From NCBI GenBank assembly GCA_938018045.1, contig CALIIP010000107.1, positions 1 to 12,991 on the forward strand: a DNA stretch of 12,991 bases, given 5' to 3'. Positions 5,974-12,902 of this stretch are shown here, piece after piece; the first letter of the stretch is position 1; each line of letters opens with the position of its first letter. The translations under genes and the position numbers were made by a program. Source of the DNA: an uncultured Flavobacteriaceae bacterium (GTDB lineage: Bacteria; Bacteroidota; Bacteroidia; Flavobacteriales; Flavobacteriaceae). The notes beneath the pieces were generated by a model. The model searched no databases. It was not told the origin of the DNA and saw only the letters and a list, made by a program, of their open reading frames with translations.

Positions 5974-7983
5974 ATGAAGAAATTACAAAATTCTATTTGG
6001 TGTGTTCTATTTATGTTCACACTTTCTATTCAAGCAAATAATGGTAAGGTCATTTTTGCATATCCTGTTGAAAACATCAATATAGATGGTGATTTTGCAG
6101 ATTGGAATAACATTAAAATGGTTTCATTACTTAATGGTTTAGCAAAAAACATTAAGGCAAAGGATTTTGAAGCAGAATTTCAATTAGGCTATAATGAAAC
6201 AGAGCATGCTTTTTATTTTATAGCAAAGGTAACAGACAATGATTATGTTTTTGATAAATCACAACCTTGGTTCAGAAAGGATAACCTTATCTTATATATC
6301 AATCCACAACATTCCGAGAGAGCAGCAACGGCATCAATGATTATTTTAAATGAAGATGGAGTTCAATTAATACAGGCCGATAAAAGTCACCAGTTTGTTG
6401 AAGAATCTAGTATTGTTTGGAAACTTAAAAAGAAAGGGCATAAAAGATATTATGAAGGCAAAATTTTATTGAAAGAAGGTATTCAAGCCTATCGATCTAT
6501 AGGATTAGATGTTATGGTCTGCGATATAGATAAAAATGATACCTCAAAATATGTTACTTGGGGAAAAGGTGGAGAAAAACACTATCGCTCTGGTCAACTT
6601 GGTGATGCGGTGTTTCTAAAAGAAAATGATAAAGCTTACGGAAAAATTAAAGGAAAAGTTACTTGGGAAGAAAATATCAAAGATCCATTGCCTGATGTAG
6701 TTAAAATAAAATCTTTACATCACCCAGAATTTTGGATAACTACAGAAGTAGATTCTATTGGAGAATTTTCAATAACATTGCCCTTTGGTAATTATGCCAT
6801 TCAATCTGCCTATAAAATAGCTTCGCCTGCTCTAGATAGTGGTACAAATAATCAATCAAGAATAGATGATGCTTATAAAAAAGAATTTGTTATTGAACAG
6901 CATAAAAGTATTGATTTAGGTACTTTTAAAATACCTACATATAAGATTCCATATTATCTTTATGAAGATGAAGGTGTCTTACTTCATTATGATTCTTCAA
7001 AAAGTCAAAAAATTGATAATTTCATTTCAACAATTTGCACTTATTATAATATTCCAGGAGCTTCAGTTGCCTTATTAAAAGATGGTAAAATGGTTTACTA
7101 TAATCATTTTGGAGTTGAAAATTTATTAACGCAAAATCCAGTTGAAGAATCTACATTATTTCAAGCAGCATCAGTAACTAAAAGTGTATTCGCATTTATT
7201 GTACTTCGACTTGTAGAAAAGGGAATCATTAATTTAGACAAACCACTATACCAGTATTTAGAATTTGAAAACATTAAACATAATAAGGACTATAAATTGT
7301 TAACTGCAAGACTAATATTATCGCATCAAAGCGGTTTACCTAATTGGGCTTGGGGAGGACCCGAAGGACATTTGTCTGGTAAAAAAACCGATTTGTTATT
7401 TACACCAGGAGACAAATATCAATACTCTGGAGAAGCTTTTGAGTATCTTGGTAGAGTTGTAGAAGCTATAAGTAAAAAAGACTTAAATAAACTTTTAAAA
7501 GAAGAGGTTATTGAAGCGCTAGACATGCCAGAAATGTATTTTCATGATAATGGAATAATAACTCAAGCTAGAGGACATTATGCTGATGGACGACCAACAT
7601 TTTACGGATTGCCTTATAGAGCAGGAGTTGCATACAGTCTTTTAAGTGAAGCAAAAGCTTTTGCACAGTTTATAGTTGCTTTGAGTAATAAAAAAGGTCT
7701 TTCAGAAAAGATGTACCAGCAACTTGAAAAAAGATTAGCTTTTACCACCGACTTTGACTCACCAGATAGTCATTATTGGAATGTAGGAACCAGTCTAGGC
7801 TTTTTTGTACAAGACACTCCTTTTGGAAAGGCCATTATGCATGGTGGTAACAATGGTAATTTTCAATCTGAATTTGTATTATATACTGAAAAAAAAATGG
7901 GATTTGTGGTATTTACAAATAACAATACAGGTCATAAACTTGCTCAAGAATTAGGAAAATATTTAATCTATGGTAACAATTAA
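5974..7983 (+). CDS. Exported serine hydrolase (beta-lactamase/class C PBP family) with CBM9/DOMON-like N-terminal domain
   Basis: A 669-residue protein with a signal peptide (about 1-21, ending near Q-A-N). Residues about 30-215 ('ENINIDGDFADWNN', 'GYNETEHAFYFIAKVTDND') resemble CBM9/DOMON-type beta-sandwich ligand-binding domains. Residues about 222-320 look like a carboxypeptidase-regulatory-like sandwich ('GKIKGKVTWEE', 'GEFSITLPFGNYAIQ'). From about 345 comes the serine beta-lactamase-like fold, with S-V-T-K (Ser400, Lys403), Y-S-G (484-486, in place of Y-x-N) and H-G-G (623-625, in place of K-T-G). Such enzymes include D-aminopeptidases, esterases and PBPs, so beta-lactam hydrolysis is not implied. 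Its ATG directly abuts the M56 gene's TAG, so it is very probably the output enzyme of the BlaI-M56 switch. Location is periplasm or outside. The real substrate is unknown. Confidence 0.92.
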   Translation: MKKLQNSIWCVLFMFTLSIQANNGKVIFAYPVENINIDGDFADWNNIKMVSLLNGLAKNIKAKDFEAEFQLGYNETEHAFYFIAKVTDNDYVFDKSQPWFRKDNLILYINPQHSERAATASMIILNEDGVQLIQADKSHQFVEESSIVWKLKKKGHKRYYEGKILLKEGIQAYRSIGLDVMVCDIDKNDTSKYVTWGKGGEKHYRSGQLGDAVFLKENDKAYGKIKGKVTWEENIKDPLPDVVKIKSLHHPEFWITTEVDSIGEFSITLPFGNYAIQSAYKIASPALDSGTNNQSRIDDAYKKEFVIEQHKSIDLGTFKIPTYKIPYYLYEDEGVLLHYDSSKSQKIDNFISTICTYYNIPGASVALLKDGKMVYYNHFGVENLLTQNPVEESTLFQAASVTKSVFAFIVLRLVEKGIINLDKPLYQYLEFENIKHNKDYKLLTARLILSHQSGLPNWAWGGPEGHLSGKKTDLLFTPGDKYQYSGEAFEYLGRVVEAISKKDLNKLLKEEVIEALDMPEMYFHDNGIITQARGHYADGRPTFYGLPYRAGVAYSLLSEAKAFAQFIVALSNKKGLSEKMYQQLEKRLAFTTDFDSPDSHYWNVGTSLGFFVQDTPFGKAIMHGGNNGNFQSEFVLYTEKKMGFVVFTNNNTGHKLAQELGKYLIYGNN

Positions 7984-8436
7984 AAAAGTATAGTTTTGTG
8001 AAACTATGTAAAAGTTAATCTCGATTTCAACTTGGCCTCATAAAATTTTGGGTAAAACAATAGGAGAAATGAGCGTCCATATTTTAGGGGTTTAGAATAC
8101 AGTTTCTTAAGAGTTTCAATTATACAAGGATTTCAAAGCAATGTTAACGAGTTACAATGTTTCCTAAAATATAGCGAATGAGCCGTTAATTGTTTCCAAA
8201 ATTATATGCAGCCTTGAATTTTTGTTTCTTTTGTTTCAAGACAAAAGATAATGAAAGATAAAAAAAAGATTAATTGAAGTTCTACAGTTAACAAGTGTAT
8301 AGAAATTTTTAAGCAAGGATTTGAGCAAGGGAAAATTTTATACTCTTGTGGCAAGCTTACGAGAATCGTCTAAAATTTTTTATTACGTACATTTTGTCGA
8401 ATACGCGATTTTTAATATGAGCAAAAAGGTTAGCTT

Positions 8437-8745
8437 TTATTTTGGCGTTGGCAAGCGTTGGATAATTGTGTGTAAAATAAATTGCCAGAGCAATTTGATT
8501 TTATAAAACAATCGAGCGCTTGGTAGCGGCTATTTTACATAACGACTAATTATAGATACATAATGTTTTAAAAACTCTGCGAAGCAAACCGCTTAATAGT
8601 TTAATGACCCAAGTTCTAAATATTCTTATGAAAACGAATGCTTCTGGGATATTTTACATAATACTACATTATAGCTATCAAATGGAAACAATAGCTTAAA
8701 CAGTATAATGAACATTTGTACTATAATTTATATTATGTAAAATAG
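8437..8745. repeat. Repeat copy B, right of the BlaI-M56-hydrolase unit
   Basis: Same orientation and order of landmarks as copy A: TTGGCGTTGGCAAGCG (8442-8457), ATAATTGTGT, CAATCGAGCG (8509-8518), TAGCGGC-T-ATTTTACATAACGAC (8524-8546), ACCGCTTAA (8588-8596), ATGACCC, GGGATATTTTACATAATA (8646-8663) and CATTATAGCTA. The copies have drifted, with indels and substitutions between conserved blocks. The conserved blocks are mostly parts of inverted repeats, so structure seems to be under selection. Both copies together frame 3.69-8.43 kb. Confidence 0.65.
8651..8743. repeat. Hairpin-forming inverted repeat inside copy B
   Basis: The left arm 8651-8674 (ATTTTACATAATACTACATTATAG) and the right arm 8721-8743 are nearly perfect reverse complements, separated by 46 bp. 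Copy A has the equivalent pair at 3593-3614 and 3661-3683, also 46 bp apart. Conserved arms and spacing with a variable middle suggest a fold that matters as DNA or RNA. Confidence 0.6.
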
Positions 8746-8755
8746 AATTTCAAAT

Positions 8756-8790
8756 GCTACATCTCGCCGACTTTTTAAATCATCCACAGA
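8756..8790. repeat. Relic copy of the 101-bp hairpin repeat
   Basis: GCTACATCTCGCCGACTTTT and the following TTAAATCATCCACAG match the left half of the units at 9201 and 9302 with only three or four changes, after which the match ends. The right arm of the hairpin is missing, so this is a decayed or partial copy. Confidence 0.6.
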
Positions 8791-8803
8791 ATAATAAATA
8801 AAA

Positions 8804-9031
8804 CTATTGTAGAATACTAGCAGTATGCCCTTGTACTGACTTACAACAGGTCTTACGCTGATATTTATTAGATTCTTCAGACCTAGTAACACCTGAAGTT
8901 GCTTCACAAATTGTACTTTGATTCGTTGTCGGTAATTTCTTTTCTTGAGGCGTATCAAAAATCGTCAATAAGGCGAAAATCGCTGTTAACCAAAGGCTGT
9001 AGAAAATTAAGAAGTTACGGTGCTTTTTCAT
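8804..9031 (-). CDS. Small hypothetical protein with N-terminal hydrophobic segment (doubtful)
   Basis: A 75-residue frame that begins M-K-K-H-R-N and runs straight into about 18 hydrophobic residues ('FLIFYSLWLTAIFALLTIF'), as in a signal anchor. A polar tail with a Cys-Cys pair ('KTCCKSVQGH') follows. I do not recognise a family. In favour: the charged start plus membrane segment, and a gap large enough for a gene. Against: no clear promoter or ribosome binding site, a low-complexity tail, and a competing overlapping frame on the same strand (8728-8958). It could be a small membrane protein, the remnant of a longer gene, or chance. If real, its 3' end is followed by the relic hairpin repeat. 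Confidence 0.35.
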   Translation of the reverse strand: MKKHRNFLIFYSLWLTAIFALLTIFDTPQEKKLPTTNQSTICEATSGVTRSEESNKYQRKTCCKSVQGHTASILQ

Positions 9032-9404
9032 GTAGTTACTCTTAAAACCGATTATCCAACGCTTTAGTATGCTACAAATGGTAATCTTTTCCTAAAATTA
9101 GTAGTGTCAGTTACCGTATACCATAATCCATAGGATAATTTTAAAATCTCGCATTCCTAAACTTTAAAATTTAAACAACATTCTAACCCATAATTCCAGC
9201 GCTACGTCTCGCCGACTTTTTAATTCATCCGCAGGATGATTTAAAAAGCTCGCATTCCTAAACTTTAAAAATAAAATAACATACTAACCCATAATTCCAG
9301 CGCTACGTCTCGCCGACTTTTTAATTCATCCGCAGGATGATTTAAAAAGCTCGCGTGTAACAATATCAAAATGTATTTATCTTTATGTTATAAAGAACAG
9401 CAAA
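9032..9404. other. Intergenic region holding the 101-bp tandem repeats
   Basis: No gene is seen. Apart from the repeats at 9148-9349 it contains the upstream region of the secreted protein at 9405. There, TATCTTTA (9378-9385) is a one-mismatch candidate for TAnnTTTG, 19 bp before the ATG. Confidence 0.55.
9148..9349. repeat. Two tandem 101-bp repeat units, each with a long hairpin
   Basis: Unit 1 is 9148-9248 and unit 2 is 9249-9349. They are near-identical, differing mainly in a short stretch around 9170-9183 and 9271-9284, and the start of a third period (CTCGC) follows at 9350. Each unit contains GACTTTTTAATTCATCC, a 3-nt loop GCA, then GGATGATTTAAAAAGCTC. This is a stem of about 17 bp with one mismatch and a 1-nt bulge (9214-9251 and 9315-9352). 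The form resembles REP/BIME-type intergenic palindromes. No coding potential is seen. Confidence 0.85.
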
Positions 9405-9902
9405 ATGAAAAATATTTTAAAGACTAGCCTAATTCTATTAACTATATGCGTAACTTCAATAACTACCGCACAAAACACGATTGCTCCAGAAGAAATGAAT
9501 GTGCTTTTAGGCAAATGGACAGGCACGCTCACCTATACAAATTACAGTAATGGAACACCCTTTAGTATGCCAGCAGAATTAGAAGTTAAAAAAGGTAAAA
9601 ATCAGTATCAATTAGCCTTAGTTACTAGCTATCCTAAAGAACCTAGTGCAAATAGCAAAGGCATGATTAAACTAGCTAAAGACGGTACAAAAGTCAATAA
9701 AGAACCCATAACTTCAATCGAACAACTACCCAATGAACAAAAGCAAATCATCACCGAATACCTGGGAAAAGACGATGATAAAAAAGCCCTCATAAAAAAC
9801 GTCTACATTATTGGAAAAACTACCCTCATTATTCGAAAAGAAGTGAAATTCGATGGTACAGATACTTGGCTAACAAGAAACGAGTATAACTACAGCAGAT
9901 AG
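9405..9902 (+). CDS. Secreted lipocalin-like hypothetical protein
   Basis: A 165-residue protein. A Sec signal peptide covers about residues 1-22 ('KTSLILLTICVTSITTA', cleavage near T-A-Q), so the mature protein is periplasmic or secreted. The mature part starts 'EEMNVLLGKWTGTLTYTNYS', where G-K-W-T-G followed by alternating polar/hydrophobic strands resembles small lipocalin-like or DUF1579-like beta-barrels. It ends 'GTDTWLTRNEYNYS'. I see no cysteines in the mature part and no catalytic motif. No function can be assigned. It stands alone, is preceded by the tandem hairpin repeats, and is followed about 100 bp downstream by a bidirectional terminator shared with the convergent gene. Confidence 0.85.
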   Translation: MKNILKTSLILLTICVTSITTAQNTIAPEEMNVLLGKWTGTLTYTNYSNGTPFSMPAELEVKKGKNQYQLALVTSYPKEPSANSKGMIKLAKDGTKVNKEPITSIEQLPNEQKQIITEYLGKDDDKKALIKNVYIIGKTTLIIRKEVKFDGTDTWLTRNEYNYSR

Positions 9903-9963
9903 TTCTATTTACACCGCATCAGATGATATAACATAAATTTTAGCAATGAAGAAGGTCTTCAAA

Positions 9964-9984
9964 AGCTGGAATTGTAATTCAGCT
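9964..9984. terminator. Small hairpin between convergent genes
   Basis: AGCTGGAATT (9964-9973) and AATTCAGCT (9976-9984) pair with a 2-nt loop and a one-base bulge. On the minus strand the stem runs into TTTT, so it may act as a backup terminator for the gene at 10048-10488. It is weak evidence on its own. Confidence 0.3.
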
Positions 9985-10001
9985 TCCAATCTGAAAACAA
10001 A

Positions 10002-10027
10002 AAAACCGCTCATTACTGAACGGTTTT
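10002..10027. terminator. Bidirectional rho-independent terminator
   Basis: AAAACCG (10002-10008) pairs with CGGTTTT (10021-10027), extended inward by TCA/TGA after one mismatch, with a 4-nt loop. A-tracts on the left and T-tracts on the right let it work in both directions. It lies between the convergent genes at 9405-9902 and 10048-10488. Confidence 0.75.
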
Positions 10028-10047
10028 ACTATTGAATTAGTCAATCT

Positions 10048-10488
10048 CTATTTGAAAAGACTCTTTGCTTTATCTAATAAATTACCAGCATCGCCGCCTA
10101 CCAAGCTACTAAGATTATCTAAGCTAAACATAGAATCACCTTCTTCACTTGATAAAAATTTCTCTTTTAAACTATCTACAAGTCCGGGTGCTACGTTACT
10201 CGCTTCAGCCTCAGCTTCACTAGCATCCATTCCTTTGCTCTGTAGTATTTCAGATAATTTACCCTTTAAGTTTTGAACAATACCGCTATCTTCAGTAGCA
10301 TTTCCATCATTAGAAAATAAGCTTGTTAAAGAACTTAAATCCCCAGCCCCTACTTTCTCCATAAGTCCGTCAATAAGTGAAGAAGCACCTTCTTCTGCTG
10401 CTCCGTTGGTTGCTTCAGCGTTCAATGAATTTGAACCCATTGTTTCTTGTAATTTTTCAATTGCCAATTTTTTTAATTGATCTAACAT
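10048..10488 (-). CDS. DUF937-like hypothetical protein
   Basis: A 146-residue acidic, largely helical protein without signal peptide or membrane segment, so presumably cytoplasmic. The start 'MLDQLKKLAIEKLQETMG' and the later 'GLVDSLKEKF' and 'LSSLVGGDAGNLLDKAKSLF' recall DUF937/YidB-type proteins. These have Gly/Ser/Ala-rich amphipathic helices and no established biochemical role. The middle, 'EAEAEASNVAPGLVDSLKEK', repeats small residues and charges. TACTTTTG, 29 bp upstream of the start codon, is an exact -7 match. The hairpin at 10002-10027 ends the transcript. The gene is solid; the family link is moderate and comes from pattern recognition only. Confidence 0.88.
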   Translation of the reverse strand: MLDQLKKLAIEKLQETMGSNSLNAEATNGAAEEGASSLIDGLMEKVGAGDLSSLTSLFSNDGNATEDSGIVQNLKGKLSEILQSKGMDASEAEAEASNVAPGLVDSLKEKFLSSEEGDSMFSLDNLSSLVGGDAGNLLDKAKSLFK

Positions 10489-10517
10489 AGTATTTAAGAT
10501 TTATAGTTAATAGTATT

Positions 10518-10525
10518 CAAAAGTA
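10518..10525 (-). promoter_or_regulatory. Putative -7 element TACTTTTG of the DUF937-like gene
   Basis: Read on the minus strand this is TACTTTTG, an exact TAnnTTTG match 29 bp upstream of the ATG at 10488. No perfect -33 TTG is seen at the usual distance. Confidence 0.5.
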
Positions 10526-10660
10526 TTGAACACCTTATCATTGACTTCGTAATATATTAGAATAATTTAATAGATAGACTAACTACCAATTCATCACGAC
10601 AAACGGCAACTATTTGATCTAAATACTACCTCAAAGGAAAAAAAAATTATACAAAATAAA

Positions 10661-10680
10661 AGGAGATCCTAAGATCTCCT
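10661..10680 (-). terminator. Rho-independent terminator of the subtilase gene
   Basis: AGGAGATC (10661-10668) and GATCTCCT (10673-10680) form a perfect 8-bp stem with a CTAA loop. On the minus strand the stem is followed by TTTTATTTT. It begins 27 bp after the stop codon of the subtilase. Confidence 0.85.
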
Positions 10681-10707
10681 CTAAATTCAAAATTTTATTT
10701 CTATCGC

Positions 10708-11964
10708 TTAGTTCACACCAATTGGATCAGCAGAACTATCAGGGTCACCATTTACCGCTCCATCAGCCGAAATATTACCCCAAAGTAACAATCCAGCAGC
10801 ATGTGGTGAAGCCATTGAAGTACCACTAATCGTGTTATAACCACCATCATTCCAAGTAGATTTAATAGCTACACCAGGCTCACAGAATTCAATTGGAGGG
10901 TTGTCAAAGTTTGAAAATGATGCCCAATTATCTCCTTGTGACATGGCAGAAATCGTATATATATTAGCTCCATTAGCAGATGCAGGAGACTTCGTAGTTG
11001 CACTTGTACTTTCGTTACCAGCAGCCAAAGCAAACTTCACAACTGTAGATGCGTTAATAACTGCATCGTTTAGCGCTTGCGAAAAACCTCCGCCAAGACT
11101 CATGTTCGCTACATCGCCTGCAGAACCATTTGCTGCAACGTGATCTACACCGGCAATTACTCCAGAATTAGATCCGCTACCACGACCACTTAGTACTTTC
11201 ACAGGTATTACGGTTGCACCCGCAGCAACACCAACAACACCAATACTATTATTAATGGCAGCAACGGTGCCTGCAACGTGAGTTCCGTGTCCGTTTCCAT
11301 CATTGGCAAGATCTGAATCTTTACCTCTTGTAAAAGCATTAAAACCTCTACTTACATCTACATTCAAATCAGCATGATCGGCTTGAATACCACTATCAAT
11401 AATCCAAGCAACACCTGTACCATTATAAGTTGCTCCGCCATTTACTCTATTTATACCCCAAGGTGTTTCTTGTGGATCTGATCCACCACCGTCTCCTCCT
11501 CCACCTGGATTTCCTCTTCCCGGAGGCGGAGCAAGTGTAAACATTTGATCTTTCTCTATATAAGCAACCCGTGCGTCTTTTGTTATTTTGGAGACTTGAT
11601 CTTCAGTCAATCGCGCCGCAACGCCAAGCATAGTCTTACTGTAGACATGATCAATAACTTCGCCTTTTAGTTGTACATTATCTAAAATTTTGGCGGCAAT
11701 GGCTCGAACTTCTTCTGTCGCTTTTTGATAATTGCCACTAGCTTTAGAACTTAGATTACCTGTAACTTTTCTATCGAAGACTACAATATAAGATCCTTCG
11801 ATCTCATAACTACCTTGATTGTAAAGTACGGCTTCAGTAGATTCTGGGAGAACGTTTTGGAGATCAATTTTTTCATCTTGGATCTGAGGATCATTCGTAC
11901 ATGAAAACAATAAGACTCCTGCGCTAACACTAAGTGTCATGCGCTTTAAAAATGCATTTTTCAT
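10708..11964 (-). CDS. Lipid-anchored subtilisin-like serine protease (S8) with I9 propeptide
   Basis: A 418-residue protein. The N-terminus is a lipoprotein signal with lipobox L-F-S-C (Cys22). Residues about 56-143 form an inhibitor-I9 propeptide ('GSYIVVFDRKV', ending 'VAYIEKDQMFTL'). A Pro/Gly-rich linker (146-163) leads to the S8 domain. The catalytic set is complete: Asp190 in 'WIIDSGI', His226 in 'NGHGTHVAG', oxyanion Asn317 in 'LAAGNES' and Ser383 in 'GTSMASPHAAG'. The chain ends about 30 residues after the serine motif, without a type IX secretion C-terminal domain. As a lipoprotein it would be membrane-tethered, facing periplasm or surface, acting on envelope or external proteins. 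After propeptide removal the mature enzyme would lose the lipid anchor, so release on maturation is possible. It is monocistronic, with its own terminator. Confidence 0.95.
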   Translation of the reverse strand: MKNAFLKRMTLSVSAGVLLFSCTNDPQIQDEKIDLQNVLPESTEAVLYNQGSYEIEGSYIVVFDRKVTGNLSSKASGNYQKATEEVRAIAAKILDNVQLKGEVIDHVYSKTMLGVAARLTEDQVSKITKDARVAYIEKDQMFTLAPPPGRGNPGGGGDGGGSDPQETPWGINRVNGGATYNGTGVAWIIDSGIQADHADLNVDVSRGFNAFTRGKDSDLANDGNGHGTHVAGTVAAINNSIGVVGVAAGATVIPVKVLSGRGSGSNSGVIAGVDHVAANGSAGDVANMSLGGGFSQALNDAVINASTVVKFALAAGNESTSATTKSPASANGANIYTISAMSQGDNWASFSNFDNPPIEFCEPGVAIKSTWNDGGYNTISGTSMASPHAAGLLLWGNISADGAVNGDPDSSADPIGVN

Positions 11965-12221
11965 ATTTGGTATAGGTTTTTAATATTTGCAATGAAATTA
12001 CTAATTTTTTGTTAAAAAAATAATTTTCACAACAATTAACTCTTAAATTTTTGAATATATAACAATTTAACTTTCGCGTATTCCTTGAACAGAGCAATAA
12101 CAAGTGATTTCATCCAATGTAACATTATGATAAGATAATCTTATTAAATTCCTTCAATTATCCCTGTGATTAATTCCAAATTATTTTTTACCTTGTTTGC
12201 GTAACAAAACATTCCCCCTAT

Positions 12222-12839
12222 ATGTTGCAACTACTGTTGTTCCCTTCACCGGAGTCTTACTCCGTCATATCTTTTATTTCCGATGTTTGGCCATTGCTGC
12301 TTATATCGTTGTTATTTTCTGTTTTCCTATTTTTATGTTGGTACTTCGTTTTTGCGTTCCAAGAACAAAAAAATTGGTTGCAAAAAAACAAAAAGCTGAT
12401 CACACAGTTTAAAATTTTACAACTAAATCTTAATGATTTTGGACAGCAAATGACAAGTTGTAAAAATTGTAACGAACGAGAAATGCAACTGTGGGACTAT
12501 AAAAAGCAGCTTTTAGTAGTTCGCTGCAGATCTTGTAAAATGAATTACACCTATGTAAAAAAACACAATAAGTTACTTTTAAAAGTTCTCTTTAATATTG
12601 AAGGCGTAACCATATTATTAAATAAACTAATTTTCTACCGTCATCATGCTTTTGGTAGACTACTATCTCGAGAATTAGCGGTTGATATGGCTAAGATAAA
12701 CGCTGCTACTACTCCTCTAGAAATTTTACATTTTAAGGCACAGCAAGAATATATGATTACAACTAATTCTGCTAAAGATATTGACATCTTTGATTGGGAG
12801 GTTGTTCAGCCAAAAAGCCTAGAGCTTGTTGCCATCTAA
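12222..12839 (+). CDS. Membrane-anchored zinc-ribbon hypothetical protein
   Basis: A 205-residue protein. A long hydrophobic stretch (about 18-46, 'DVWPLLLISLLFSVFLFLCW') makes one membrane span or a tight hairpin. A basic segment follows ('KNWLQKNKKLITQFK'), then two Cys-x-x-Cys knuckles (Cys80/Cys83 and Cys102/Cys105) that should bind one zinc ion as a zinc ribbon. The remaining 100 residues are soluble and mostly helical, with no motif I recognise. The soluble part is probably cytoplasmic by the positive-inside rule. It starts 257 bp from the divergent subtilase gene, so the two may share a control region. A frame overlapping its start (12197-12412) is dismissed because the zinc ribbon and coding periodicity belong to this one. 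Function unknown. Confidence 0.82.
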   Translation: MLQLLLFPSPESYSVISFISDVWPLLLISLLFSVFLFLCWYFVFAFQEQKNWLQKNKKLITQFKILQLNLNDFGQQMTSCKNCNEREMQLWDYKKQLLVVRCRSCKMNYTYVKKHNKLLLKVLFNIEGVTILLNKLIFYRHHAFGRLLSRELAVDMAKINAATTPLEILHFKAQQEYMITTNSAKDIDIFDWEVVQPKSLELVAI

Positions 12840-12855
12840 TTGAATTGAATAAAAA

Positions 12856-12881
12856 AAGCCCCATCATTGCTGATGGGGCTT
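12856..12881. terminator. Strong hairpin terminator between convergent genes
   Basis: AAGCCCCATCA (12856-12866) and TGATGGGGCTT (12871-12881) form a perfect 11-bp stem with a TTGC loop. On the minus strand seven T follow directly, so it primarily ends the cold-shock gene. It also lies 16 bp after the stop of the zinc-ribbon gene and could serve it too. Confidence 0.92.
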
Positions 12882-12902
12882 ACATTTAAAGTTTTAAGCG
12901 TA

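Larger units (their letters stand above)
7984..8803. other. Long intergenic region without a convincing gene
   Basis: About 820 bp. Just after the hydrolase stop there is a small hairpin (ATAGTTT 7990-7996, AAACTAT 8001-8007, 4-nt loop) without a T-tract, so a doubtful terminator. Repeat copy B occupies about 8437-8745 and a relic of the hairpin repeat lies at 8756-8790. A 61-residue open frame at 8321-8506 shows no protein-like features. I see nothing else in 8010-8430. Confidence 0.65.

Noticed and set aside
3890..7983. Classical BlaI-BlaR1-beta-lactamase resistance operon
   Set aside because: The sensor lacks a penicillin-binding domain and the enzyme has Y-S-G and H-G-G variants plus ligand-binding-like N-terminal domains. 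Beta-lactam resistance cannot be claimed from the sequence.
8321..8506. 61-residue plus-strand frame near repeat copy B
   Set aside because: It runs into the repeat, the aligned part of copy A does not keep the frame, and it shows no domain or signal.
8728..8958. 76-residue minus-strand frame
   Set aside because: It overlaps repeat copy B and the relic hairpin repeat, and competes with a better candidate frame with a membrane segment. Composition looks random.
9148..9349. CRISPR array
   Set aside because: There are only two units, the full 101 bp is repeated with no unique spacers, and no cas gene is nearby.
10052..11143. Plus-strand frames at 10052-10276 and 10901-11143
   Set aside because: Both are antisense to well supported minus-strand genes (the DUF937-like protein and the subtilase).
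12197..12412. 71-residue plus-strand frame overlapping the start of the zinc-ribbon gene
   Set aside because: It is in another frame from the 205-residue gene, stops early, and lacks any motif; the longer frame has the membrane segment and zinc ribbon.
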